Below, in pieces: positions 7,736 through 14,124 of a stretch of 14,775 nt of DNA. Each line of letters begins with the position of its first letter. Positions within the stretch are counted from its first letter, which is position 1. A model generated the notes under the pieces. That model did no database searches. It saw only the letters and a program-made list of their open reading frames with translations, and was not told where the DNA came from. A program made the translations under genes and the position numbers. The DNA lies in the NCBI GenBank assembly GCA_964443145.1, contig CAYUBS010000072.1, positions 1-14,775 of the forward strand, read 5' to 3'. The DNA comes from JAHEFT01 sp964443145 (GTDB lineage Bacteria; Pseudomonadota; Gammaproteobacteria; Xanthomonadales; SZUA-36).

Positions 7736-8651
7736 CCCTGATTCCGATAAAGTGACTGATCGCTTTGATCAGCTCGGGTCCGCCGTCTTCAAGTATGTAA
7801 TGGCCGCAGTCCGGGAAGCGGTGAAGTTCAGCGTCCGGAAAGTATTTCAGCCACTGGTTGAGAAAGGGTGCGTCGAACACGAAATCCCTTTCTCCCCATG
7901 CGATCATGCATGGTTTGTTCGCCAGTAAGTGTAATCGTTCCGCTGTATTTATCAAAATATCGTAACCGGGGTCCGATTCACTCAGTGGAATATCCTGTAC
8001 AAAACGCCAGGTGGCGATTCGATTCTCAGGCGAATCGTAGGGCAATGTGTATGCCTGCCGGATTTCTTTTGTCACCGGCTTCTTGAATGCCACTCGCGCA
8101 GCGATTCCGGAAAAGGCATTAAAGCGTTTGACCAGGAAAGCCCCAAATGCTGTATCCCTCACCAGGCTCAGGGCGGGCGGCATCTTTTTATCTTCGGGTA
8201 TCGGAAACGCGGCGGTGTTAAGAACCACCATTTTTTCCACCTGCTCCGGGTGAGCGGTAGCCCAGGCGAATCCGATCATTCCGCCCCAGTCGTGAGCGAC
8301 CAGGCTTAGCGGTTGCTTAAGGTCGAGGTGGCTGAGCAGTGCGGTAAGGTCTGCAACCCGGCTTTTCAAACGATAGTCATAGTCGCTCTCGCCTGGCTTG
8401 TCGGACAGCCCGCAGCCCATGTGGTCCGGTACGATGCAGCGGAACTGACCGCGCAAAGCAAGCACCAGGTTGCGGTAATAAAACGACCAGGTTGGATTGC
8501 CATGCAGCATCAATACCGGGGGGGCGTCGCGCGGACCCTCGTCGAGATAGTGCAAACGTTGTCCATCCAGCTCCAGGTAGTGGCTGGCGAACGGGTAGAG
8601 ATGTTCGGGAGGTCTGGCCAAAGCTACCAGACGACCTCGGCCATCTGGCAA
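7704..8651 (-). CDS. oleB: OleB, beta-lactone decarboxylase (alpha/beta-hydrolase), 315 aa
   Basis: This alpha/beta-hydrolase belongs to the haloalkane-dehalogenase-like group. The oxyanion-side motif H50-G-N-P-T-W is followed by VAHDWGG, where D121 is the nucleophilic Asp, and C282-G-H284 supplies the catalytic His. An Asp nucleophile rather than Ser is the hallmark of OleB, which opens the beta-lactone from OleC and releases CO2 to leave the cis-olefin. The gene overlaps oleA by 28 bases and oleC by 32. The start is uncertain: no ATG is available before the conserved core, TTG 8651 gives the longest form, and TTG 8621 (just after the oleA stop) gives ARPPEHLYPFASHY, with a more usual short N-terminus. 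Neither has a good Shine-Dalgarno sequence, so coupling to oleA translation is likely. Confidence 0.92.
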   Translation of the reverse strand: MPDGRGRLVALARPPEHLYPFASHYLELDGQRLHYLDEGPRDAPPVLMLHGNPTWSFYYRNLVLALRGQFRCIVPDHMGCGLSDKPGESDYDYRLKSRVADLTALLSHLDLKQPLSLVAHDWGGMIGFAWATAHPEQVEKMVVLNTAAFPIPEDKKMPPALSLVRDTAFGAFLVKRFNAFSGIAARVAFKKPVTKEIRQAYTLPYDSPENRIATWRFVQDIPLSESDPGYDILINTAERLHLLANKPCMIAWGERDFVFDAPFLNQWLKYFPDAELHRFPDCGHYILEDGGPELIKAISHFIGIRDESTNGHASG

Positions 8652-9640
8652 TTCAGGCCGGAGCCAATGCCGAGAAGGGCAACGCGGTCACCGCGCTGGA
8701 TTCGGCCCAACTCGGCCGCCTTGGCCAGTACGATCGGTACTGACGCAGGCCCGATGTTGCCCATTTCAGGGTAAATCGCATGCACTTTGTCCGGGTCAAG
8801 ACCAAGCAGATTAACCAGCGAGTCAGTATGTACCTTGCTGACCTGGTGGATCACGAACTGATCCAGTTCGCTGGCGATCCAGCCCAGCGTGATGCGTGCT
8901 GCGCCGAAGGTCTTCGCAGCGAGTTTCAGGCCTTCACTCAGCAGAATTCGGGTATCCGTCATCATCTGGTCCATCTGGCCGCGACACAGGTGATTGAATT
9001 CGGTTGCGGCACGGGAGACGCTGCCCAGGTACTGGTGGCCCTCAGGCGCCAATTCCTTGCGGGCCAGGATCATGGCAGCGGCACCAGAGCCCAATGTGAG
9101 TGATGCGAACTCTGACCGGAATTGATCTGCCGTGATGTCGGGCTCCAGCATGCGCTCTATCGTGGCTTCGGTAATCGGCCGGCTGGATTCACCGTCGACC
9201 ACCAGCGCGTATTCAATTTCAGCCCGCTCAATCATTCGGGCTGCAATGTCCATACCGTTCATGAATGCCAGGCAGGCGTTACCCACGTCGAAATTCAGGC
9301 AGTTTTCACTCAGGCCGAGTTTGCCGTGCACGATGCAGGCCGTTGACGGCTCAAGATAGTCACGGCAAACCGATGTATTGATGATGACGCCAATTTTCTG
9401 GCGGTCGATGCCGGATTCATCCAGTGCTTTTTCTGCTGCCAGTGCCGCCGCGTCAGAAGGTGAGGTGCCTCTTTCCCAAAACCGGCGGGCGCCGATTCCA
9501 GATACGTCCTCAAGCAAATCATCGCGCACGCCCAGCCGATCCAGTGTGGGCTTCAGTTTTTGTTCAATTTCTTTGGAGGTTACGCGGATTGGAGGTTCTA
9601 CCGCAGCGAGAGATTGAATGACAACATGCTTGAATTTCAT
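8624..9640 (-). CDS. oleA: OleA, acyl-CoA head-to-head condensing enzyme (thiolase fold), 338 aa
   Basis: OleA catalyses Claisen condensation of two long-chain fatty acyl-CoAs to a 2-alkyl-3-ketoalkanoic acid. The sequence shows the nucleophilic C123 in VGNACLAF, H265 in FVIHQVSK and N295 in EMGNIGPAS, plus E97 in LEPSTA. From memory, the Xanthomonas campestris enzyme uses C143, H285, N315 and E117. All four are offset by exactly 20 here, which supports OleA over FabH; the FabH-like fold is shared. The FabH-type ending GIGSGLNCQMAEVVW is intact. The ATG at 9640 is the first gene of the ole operon. A TATAAT-like box lies about 32 bases upstream, on the side facing the divergent phosphopantetheinyl transferase gene. 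The ribosome binding site is weak. Confidence 0.95.
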   Translation of the reverse strand: MKFKHVVIQSLAAVEPPIRVTSKEIEQKLKPTLDRLGVRDDLLEDVSGIGARRFWERGTSPSDAAALAAEKALDESGIDRQKIGVIINTSVCRDYLEPSTACIVHGKLGLSENCLNFDVGNACLAFMNGMDIAARMIERAEIEYALVVDGESSRPITEATIERMLEPDITADQFRSEFASLTLGSGAAAMILARKELAPEGHQYLGSVSRAATEFNHLCRGQMDQMMTDTRILLSEGLKLAAKTFGAARITLGWIASELDQFVIHQVSKVHTDSLVNLLGLDPDKVHAIYPEMGNIGPASVPIVLAKAAELGRIQRGDRVALLGIGSGLNCQMAEVVW

Positions 9641-9671
9641 CAGGTCAGCCGGGAAAGATTATGAAGCGGCA

Positions 9672-9698
9672 ATTATAAACCAAACGGGTGCTCACCAA
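9672..9698 (-). promoter_or_regulatory. Possible sigma-70 promoter for the ole operon
   Basis: On the minus strand a perfect TATAAT (9672-9677) lies in the oleA-PPTase gap. A TTGGTG (9693-9698) upstream could be the -35, but the spacer is only 15 bases, shorter than the preferred 17. The -10 is the stronger part of this call. Confidence 0.35.
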
Positions 9699-9744
9699 GG
9701 TGTCGATTTAAACACGTCAGGTCATGCGCTAGACTGGCTGGATA

Positions 9745-10524
9745 ATGATTGAAGGAAACCACAACGGGATAGTCGCAGAGGCGCAGGACTTTCTGGATCG
9801 TACCATTCCGCTGGCTGACCTGGAGCGGCCGCACACCGGAGAGGTTCACGTCTGGTTTCTTGATCTGGCAGAACTGGCCGGCGCACTGCGCGATGCCCTT
9901 GATGGACATCAGTCTGCACCTGCTGATTTTTCGGCCGGGCAGTTGTTGTTCGCCCGCCGCTTTTACCTGAGGCTGCTGCTGGGAGCCTACCTGGGACTGC
10001 CGGGCAAGGCGGTTAAAATCAGCCGGAAGAATCGCGGAAAACCAGTGCTGGACCAGGCGGTTCATGATGTGAAACTGCATTTCAGTATGGCCAAAAGCGA
10101 AAATAAGCTGCTGGTGGGGTTCTCCACGTCCACTCACCTGGGTGTTGACCTGGAACCGGCGTCCCGCCGCGCCCGTAATGCCATGGGGGTCGCGCGGCGT
10201 TACTTCAGTCCTGACGAAGCCGGGGCCCTGGCAGCTCTGCCACCGGCCGGTCTGGATGCGGCGTTCCTGAAGGTTTGGGCCTGCAAGGAGGCCGTTGTAA
10301 AGGCGTCGGGTTACGGTATTGCCAACCAGTTTGGCCGCTTCACAGTTGAAACTGACGTTTCCCGTCCCGCAGCCGTTCTGGACTTTGAAGGCAGGGGGCC
10401 GGACGGCTGGTCGTTGGCGCTGGTGAGGCCCGGCGGTGGTTTTCTGGGCGCAGTGGCCGTTCGGCAGGACATCTCTAAGTTGAAAGCCTTCAGACTGCTA
10501 CCGGTTTCGCATCCGTCCGCTTGA
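9745..10524 (+). CDS. Sfp-type 4'-phosphopantetheinyl transferase, 259 aa
   Basis: The enzyme would move the phosphopantetheine arm of CoA to a Ser on acyl- or peptidyl-carrier proteins. The diagnostic blocks are H131-L-G-V-D135-L-E137-P, with D135 and E137 as magnesium ligands, and F174-L-K-V-W-A-C-K-E182-A-V-V-K186-A. Upstream, the RKNRGKPVL stretch (94-102) matches the family GKP block. The usual NLSHS motif is altered to HFSMAKSENK (112-121). ATG 9745 is the only credible start; the leader is short and lacks a clear Shine-Dalgarno sequence. The gene is divergent from oleA and overlaps the phospholipase D gene by TTGA. No carrier protein, polyketide synthase or peptide synthetase gene is present in the window, so its target lies elsewhere or is unusual. 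Confidence 0.88.
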   Translation: MIEGNHNGIVAEAQDFLDRTIPLADLERPHTGEVHVWFLDLAELAGALRDALDGHQSAPADFSAGQLLFARRFYLRLLLGAYLGLPGKAVKISRKNRGKPVLDQAVHDVKLHFSMAKSENKLLVGFSTSTHLGVDLEPASRRARNAMGVARRYFSPDEAGALAALPPAGLDAAFLKVWACKEAVVKASGYGIANQFGRFTVETDVSRPAAVLDFEGRGPDGWSLALVRPGGGFLGAVAVRQDISKLKAFRLLPVSHPSA

Positions 10525-12317
10525 ACGTGACCAGAAACCTGCTATTTTTTCTCCTTGCAGTGCTGCTGTTGCCAGCCTGCTCCCTGTCTCAAAAGAAAGT
10601 CATTGAAGTTGATGCCCGGGTCGCCGCAAATCAGGAAAATGGACTCACCTGTTTCCCCAGGGATATAGATCGTTGCGCCACCGAATCTCCCGTTCTCGAT
10701 CTGGGTAGGGTGGCGACGCGGGACGGTCAGCATTTCCTGACCCTACTTGAATACGGCGAAGACTCGCTGGCTTTGCGGATTCACATGATCCGGTCAGCGC
10801 AGCGCTACATCGACCTGCAAAATTTCATCCTGCGTGGCGATGATACCGGGTTGCTGATTCTGAATGAGTTACTGAACGCGGCGCGCCGGGGTGTGAAGGT
10901 CCGCCTGTTGCTCGACCAGATGTTTTCTTTCTCGGATGTCGAGTACCTGGTGCGCCTGGCCATGGCGCACAGCAATTTCGAGATTCGCTTCTACAACCCT
11001 ACTTTTTATAAGGCCAAGACGGCCAACCATGACTGGATCAATGGTGCGGCCTGCTGCTTCAGGGGGGTGAACCAGCGAATGCACAACAAGTTGCTGGTAG
11101 CCGATGACCTGGTGGGCATTCTCGGTGGCCGCAATATTGCCGATCGGTATTTTGACTACGACACCAACTACGACTTCAAGGATCGGGATGTGGCAGTGTT
11201 TGGTCAAACGGCGCGTGAAATGCGGGAGTCCTTCGATTGGTTCTGGAGCGGTCCAAAAACGATCCCCGTCCAGCATCTGCGTGATGTGGCAGCGGTACTT
11301 CTTAATGGTGGAGATGTTGAACTCCCGCCTTTCCAGGTGGCACCCCGGCTTGAACCCATGCTGGCGCAAATAGATGACCCGGAGCGTTTCAAGCAACTAT
11401 TTGTTGAGCCGGCGCACCGGGTGGAGCGTCTCAGGTATTTTTCCGACCTGCCACGCAAGCACGCGTCTTCGGCTGGCGAAGTACCCAGCGAGACGAGTGG
11501 GCAACTCTACGAGCTACTGCGCTCCGCCAGCAAGTCGATTGTCATCCAGTCGCCTTACATGGTGTTGTCCAAACGCATCCGTAAGCTGTTCGCCGACCTG
11601 CGCGAGCGTAACCCGGACATCGAGCTGGTGTTTTCCACCAATTCGCTGGCCTCGACCGACGCAGATACCGTGTATGCCAATACCCACCGTCACAAAAAGC
11701 GTTATGTTAAGGATCTCGGTTTTCATATGTACGAGTTCAAGCCATACCCGGTGGATGCGCCGGAGTTTTTTCCGCGCTGGCCCAAGCTGATCGAAGAAAA
11801 GAAGCGTGGTATCGAAAGCCAGGCAGTGGTTACCGGAGACAATTCAGTCATCCCGATGCCGGCGCCGCGGATTGGTCTGCATTCCAAGTCGATCGTAGTC
11901 GATAACAAGGTAGTTATGATCGGGTCGCACAACTTTGATCCCCGCTCGGAGGGATTCAATACTGAGAACGGGCTGATCGTTTGGGACGAGGTTTTCGCTC
12001 GCACTGTAGAACAGCTAATCAGGCAGGACATCGAGCCTCAGAATAGCTGGGTGGTGGCTGTGAAACCGAAAGGGGAACAGAAGGAAACGGCTATTGAAGC
12101 GGTTCCTAAAACCTCGCCGGTATTCAAACCCTGGTCTTACAGCTCAAGCTCGGTTTATGAGCTGGCGCCCGGCAAGCAACCGGTGCCGCCCGGCTCACCC
12201 GATTTCTATCGTAATTATTACGCAGTTGGAAGTTTTCCGGAGGTAGTCAGGACGCGCCGCCAGGTGACGGTGATTTTTCTGGGGTCTTTCTTCTTTTTCC
12301 TCGAGCCCATTCTGTAA
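10521..12317 (+). CDS. Phospholipase D-family lipoprotein, cardiolipin synthase C-like, 598 aa
   Basis: Two complete HKD catalytic motifs define the family: H188-N-K190-L-L-V-A-D195 and H454-S-K456-S-I-V-V-D461. The second is followed by GSHNFDPRS, as in ClsC/YmdC-type enzymes that make cardiolipin by phosphatidyl transfer. An N-terminal lipoprotein signal (hydrophobic 7-17, lipobox L17-P-A-C20, Ser +2) would anchor it outside the inner membrane. The C-terminus ends in a hydrophobic, Phe-rich segment (about 582-598) that could be a second membrane anchor. It is longer than E. coli ClsC, mainly because of the stretch after the second HKD motif. TTG 10521 overlaps the preceding stop as TTGA; GTG 10527 is an equally plausible start. 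Phospholipase activity or another phosphodiester substrate is not excluded. Confidence 0.87.
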   Translation: MNVTRNLLFFLLAVLLLPACSLSQKKVIEVDARVAANQENGLTCFPRDIDRCATESPVLDLGRVATRDGQHFLTLLEYGEDSLALRIHMIRSAQRYIDLQNFILRGDDTGLLILNELLNAARRGVKVRLLLDQMFSFSDVEYLVRLAMAHSNFEIRFYNPTFYKAKTANHDWINGAACCFRGVNQRMHNKLLVADDLVGILGGRNIADRYFDYDTNYDFKDRDVAVFGQTAREMRESFDWFWSGPKTIPVQHLRDVAAVLLNGGDVELPPFQVAPRLEPMLAQIDDPERFKQLFVEPAHRVERLRYFSDLPRKHASSAGEVPSETSGQLYELLRSASKSIVIQSPYMVLSKRIRKLFADLRERNPDIELVFSTNSLASTDADTVYANTHRHKKRYVKDLGFHMYEFKPYPVDAPEFFPRWPKLIEEKKRGIESQAVVTGDNSVIPMPAPRIGLHSKSIVVDNKVVMIGSHNFDPRSEGFNTENGLIVWDEVFARTVEQLIRQDIEPQNSWVVAVKPKGEQKETAIEAVPKTSPVFKPWSYSSSSVYELAPGKQPVPPGSPDFYRNYYAVGSFPEVVRTRRQVTVIFLGSFFFFLEPIL

Positions 12318-13001
12318 ATGCATATCCTGATTCTCATCGCATTGACGTTCGTAGCCGTTCTTGGGCCGGGCCTGTGGGTCAAGCGGGTTATGGCCCGATA
12401 CCACAACCCGCCGGATCGTTACGCAGTCAGCGGGGGCGAAGCTGCCCGCAAGTTGCTTGATTCTTTGGGGCTGGAGCAGGTGAAAACCGAGGTCACCGAG
12501 GCGGGTGACCATTATGATCCAACTGAAAAGGCGGTTCGCCTTTCGGCACAGAATTTCGATGGCAGGTCGCTAACGGCAATTACCATCGCGGCACACGAAG
12601 TGGGCCACGCGCTGCAGGATGCGGAGGGCTATGCGCCGCTCAAATGGCGATCCCGGCTGGTTCAGTGGGTGGGTCCTGTCGAGAAAATCGGTGCCGGGCT
12701 GATGATGGCGACGCCATTGATTCTTGGCGTCACCCGCCTGCCAATGGCAGGGGTATTAATGGTGACAGGCGGGTTGATGACACTGGGAACGGCAGTGGTG
12801 ATTCACATGTTGACCCTGCCGACTGAGTTCGATGCCAGTTTTGGCCGTGCGATGCCGCTGTTGAAGAAACAGGAAGTGCTACACCCGTCTGATGAGCGAC
12901 ATGCACGGCGCTTGCTGAAAGCTGCCGCGATGACTTACGTCTCGGCATCATTGATGAGCCTGCTGAATATTGCACGCTGGTGGGCCATTCTCAGGCGCTG
13001 A
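12318..13001 (+). CDS. Membrane zinc metallopeptidase, YugP-like, 227 aa
   Basis: The zinc motif H93-E94-V-G-H97 lies in AAHEVGHALQDAEGY, and LPTEFDASF (167-175) fits the block carrying a further ligand (E170). SGGEAARKLLDSLGL and DHYDPTEKAVRLS upstream match the family of YugP-like peptidases of similar length. Membrane segments are visible at about 3-21, 124-163 (probably two helices) and 203-218. The substrate of these peptidases is unknown to me; quality control of membrane proteins is a reasonable guess. ATG follows the phospholipase D stop with no gap (TAAATG) and no Shine-Dalgarno sequence, so it is probably translated by reinitiation as the third gene of the PPTase unit. Its 3' end overlaps the convergent membrane-protein gene by 11 bases. 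Confidence 0.88.
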   Translation: MHILILIALTFVAVLGPGLWVKRVMARYHNPPDRYAVSGGEAARKLLDSLGLEQVKTEVTEAGDHYDPTEKAVRLSAQNFDGRSLTAITIAAHEVGHALQDAEGYAPLKWRSRLVQWVGPVEKIGAGLMMATPLILGVTRLPMAGVLMVTGGLMTLGTAVVIHMLTLPTEFDASFGRAMPLLKKQEVLHPSDERHARRLLKAAAMTYVSASLMSLLNIARWWAILRR

Positions 13002-13395
13002 CTGCCTTACCGCGCCAGATCGCAACAGCCAGCCATAGAGCAATGATGACGCTGTCTATGATGGCGATCTCAACCGCTACCCGCGAACTCATCACAGCCA
13101 GTACCGGCAGTGCGATACCTGTGAGCAGGCTGAGGCCGTTATCGGGTGATTCTGAATCGATGGCCAGGCCGAGGAATACGAAACCGGAAGCCCATAATGT
13201 GGCTTGCAGGTAAACGACCAGGTCCGGCATGGTTACCAGCCAGGTGGCCAGTACTACAATGGCCAGTGCCGGGACGGTAGCCATAAAGGCTTTTGCCGCC
13301 AGGCGCAAACCGTGATTGACGCCATTAGCTATGGCCACCGGATTCGCCTTTTGATGGCTTGAAAAGGTCGCTCTCTTGATTGCGTGTGTTTTCAT
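12991..13395 (-). CDS. Small integral membrane protein under TetR control, 134 aa, unknown function
   Basis: The protein starts at ATG 13395 behind a strong AGGAGAG ribosome binding site at a five-base spacing. After a polar, basic N-terminus (about residues 1-35) come four likely membrane helices at about 38-55, 60-79, 88-103 and 106-127. A short polar loop (DSESPDNG) lies between helices 2 and 3. I recognise no family motif. It lies 51 bases downstream of the tetR gene on the same strand, with an 18-base inverted repeat in the gap, so it is the most likely regulated target of that repressor. Small membrane proteins in this position are often linked to stress or small-molecule responses, but the sequence does not reveal a substrate. 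Confidence 0.72.
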   Translation of the reverse strand: MKTHAIKRATFSSHQKANPVAIANGVNHGLRLAAKAFMATVPALAIVVLATWLVTMPDLVVYLQATLWASGFVFLGLAIDSESPDNGLSLLTGIALPVLAVMSSRVAVEIAIIDSVIIALWLAVAIWRGKAVSA

Positions 13396-13400
13396 TTTTT

Positions 13401-13407
13401 CTCTCCT
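13401..13407 (-). promoter_or_regulatory. Strong ribosome binding site of the TetR-linked membrane protein
   Basis: AGGAGAG on the minus strand lies five bases before ATG 13395 and fixes that start. Confidence 0.7.
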
Positions 13408-13411
13408 AAAT

Positions 13412-13429
13412 ACTTACTAATAAGTAAGT
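13412..13429. promoter_or_regulatory. Putative TetR operator O2, before the membrane-protein gene
   Basis: An 18-base inverted repeat, ACTTACTAATAAGTAAGT, has seven-base perfect arms around AATA. It is identical at 14 of 18 positions to the repeat before tetR, and the differences fall near the centre. It sits between the tetR stop and the ribosome binding site of the membrane protein, where binding would block transcription of that gene. No clear -35/-10 pair could be assigned around it. Confidence 0.65.
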
Positions 13430-13446
13430 GAATAAAGTAAATTTTT

Positions 13447-14025
13447 TTAGTCGTTAATTCCGAGGTCGATCCGTATCTGTTGAAAAATCTTCTCGAGATA
13501 GTCCAGGCCGTGAATGCGAGCCATTTGCCGCGCGCCCTGGATCATTGCCAGGATGGATACAGCTTTGGACATGGGTTCACCGCCAAAATGAAACTCTCCC
13601 TGTTCCCGGCCAGTCACCATCACCTTGCTCAACCACTCAACCGAGTCGTGCATAAAGCTGTTGTTGGCATCCTTGATCTCATCGCTGAGATCATCGTAGT
13701 CAATGGTCAGCGCGCCAACCATGCATATAGGCCGCCCGCAATTACACTGGTTCATGGTAAATGCAAACAACCCCTCCAGCTGAACCCGTGCGGGGCCGCC
13801 GTAGGCCATGAATTCTGCTGTAGAGCGGCGTAACAGCTGGTGATTCTCATCGATCAGCGCTTTGATCAGGTCCATCTTGTTGGGAAAGTGATAGTGAATA
13901 GCCGCATTTTTCACGCCAAGAGGCTCCGAAATATCGCGGTAACTGAATCCATTAAGCCCGCGTTGCAACATCAGCTGAAACGCCTTATCGATGATCTGGT
14001 CCCTGGTGTTTGTGGCTTGATTCAT
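13447..14025 (-). CDS. TetR/AcrR-family transcriptional regulator, 192 aa
   Basis: The N-terminal DNA-binding domain is typical. Helix 1 (RDQIIDKAFQLML, 8-20) is followed by the helix-turn-helix, with FSYRDISEPLGV (27-38) and recognition helix NAAIHYHFPNKMDLI (40-54). The C-terminal ligand domain (about 60-192) carries a cysteine cluster, C94-N-C96 and C101, in NQCNCGRPICMVGAL, which could sense electrophiles or oxidants. Inverted repeats of shared consensus lie before this gene and before the downstream membrane-protein gene, indicating autoregulation plus control of that neighbour. ATG 14025 is supported by AAAGGA five bases upstream. The ligand cannot be inferred. Confidence 0.93.
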   Translation of the reverse strand: MNQATNTRDQIIDKAFQLMLQRGLNGFSYRDISEPLGVKNAAIHYHFPNKMDLIKALIDENHQLLRRSTAEFMAYGGPARVQLEGLFAFTMNQCNCGRPICMVGALTIDYDDLSDEIKDANNSFMHDSVEWLSKVMVTGREQGEFHFGGEPMSKAVSILAMIQGARQMARIHGLDYLEKIFQQIRIDLGIND

Positions 14026-14030
14026 GTCTG

Positions 14031-14036
14031 TCCTTT
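14031..14036 (-). promoter_or_regulatory. Ribosome binding site of tetR gene
   Basis: AAAGGA on the minus strand, five bases before ATG 14025, supports that start. Confidence 0.6.
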
Positions 14037-14037
14037 A

Positions 14038-14055
14038 ACTTACTTGCAGGTAAGT
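14038..14055. promoter_or_regulatory. Putative TetR operator O1, autoregulatory
   Basis: The repeat ACTTACTTGCAGGTAAGT is an 18-base palindrome with one mismatched pair. It shares ACTTACT and GTAAGT half-sites with the repeat at 13412-13429. On the minus strand it begins inside the -10 box of the tetR promoter, the usual position for steric repression by a TetR dimer. It could also affect the divergent lipoprotein gene, though no matching plus-strand promoter is clear. Confidence 0.7.
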
Positions 14056-14081
14056 ATAATCCCGGCTGTCGATATTTGCAA
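14053..14081 (-). promoter_or_regulatory. Sigma-70 promoter of the tetR gene
   Basis: On the minus strand TTGCAA (14076-14081) and TATACT (14053-14058) are separated by exactly 17 bases (14059-14075). The -10 shares three bases with operator O1, and the coding start lies about 28 bases downstream. Confidence 0.65.
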
Positions 14082-14110
14082 GCCGAAGAATTAAGCTGGG
14101 GTAAATATAT

Positions 14111-14116
14111 AGGAGG
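14111..14116 (+). promoter_or_regulatory. Perfect ribosome binding site of small lipoprotein gene
   Basis: AGGAGG, eight bases before ATG 14125. It is one of the strongest translation signals in the window and confirms that the short gene is real. Confidence 0.75.
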
Positions 14117-14124
14117 TTCCCCTG

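Noticed and set aside
9707..9735. TTTAAA - 17 bases - TAGACT as promoter of the phosphopantetheinyl transferase
   Set aside because: It would place the transcript start almost at the ATG and both boxes are poor; too weak to list as a feature.
9673..10137. Open frame of 154 codons on the minus strand opposite the phosphopantetheinyl transferase
   Set aside because: No recognisable motif, and it is antisense to a gene with clear family motifs; it would also occupy the oleA promoter region.
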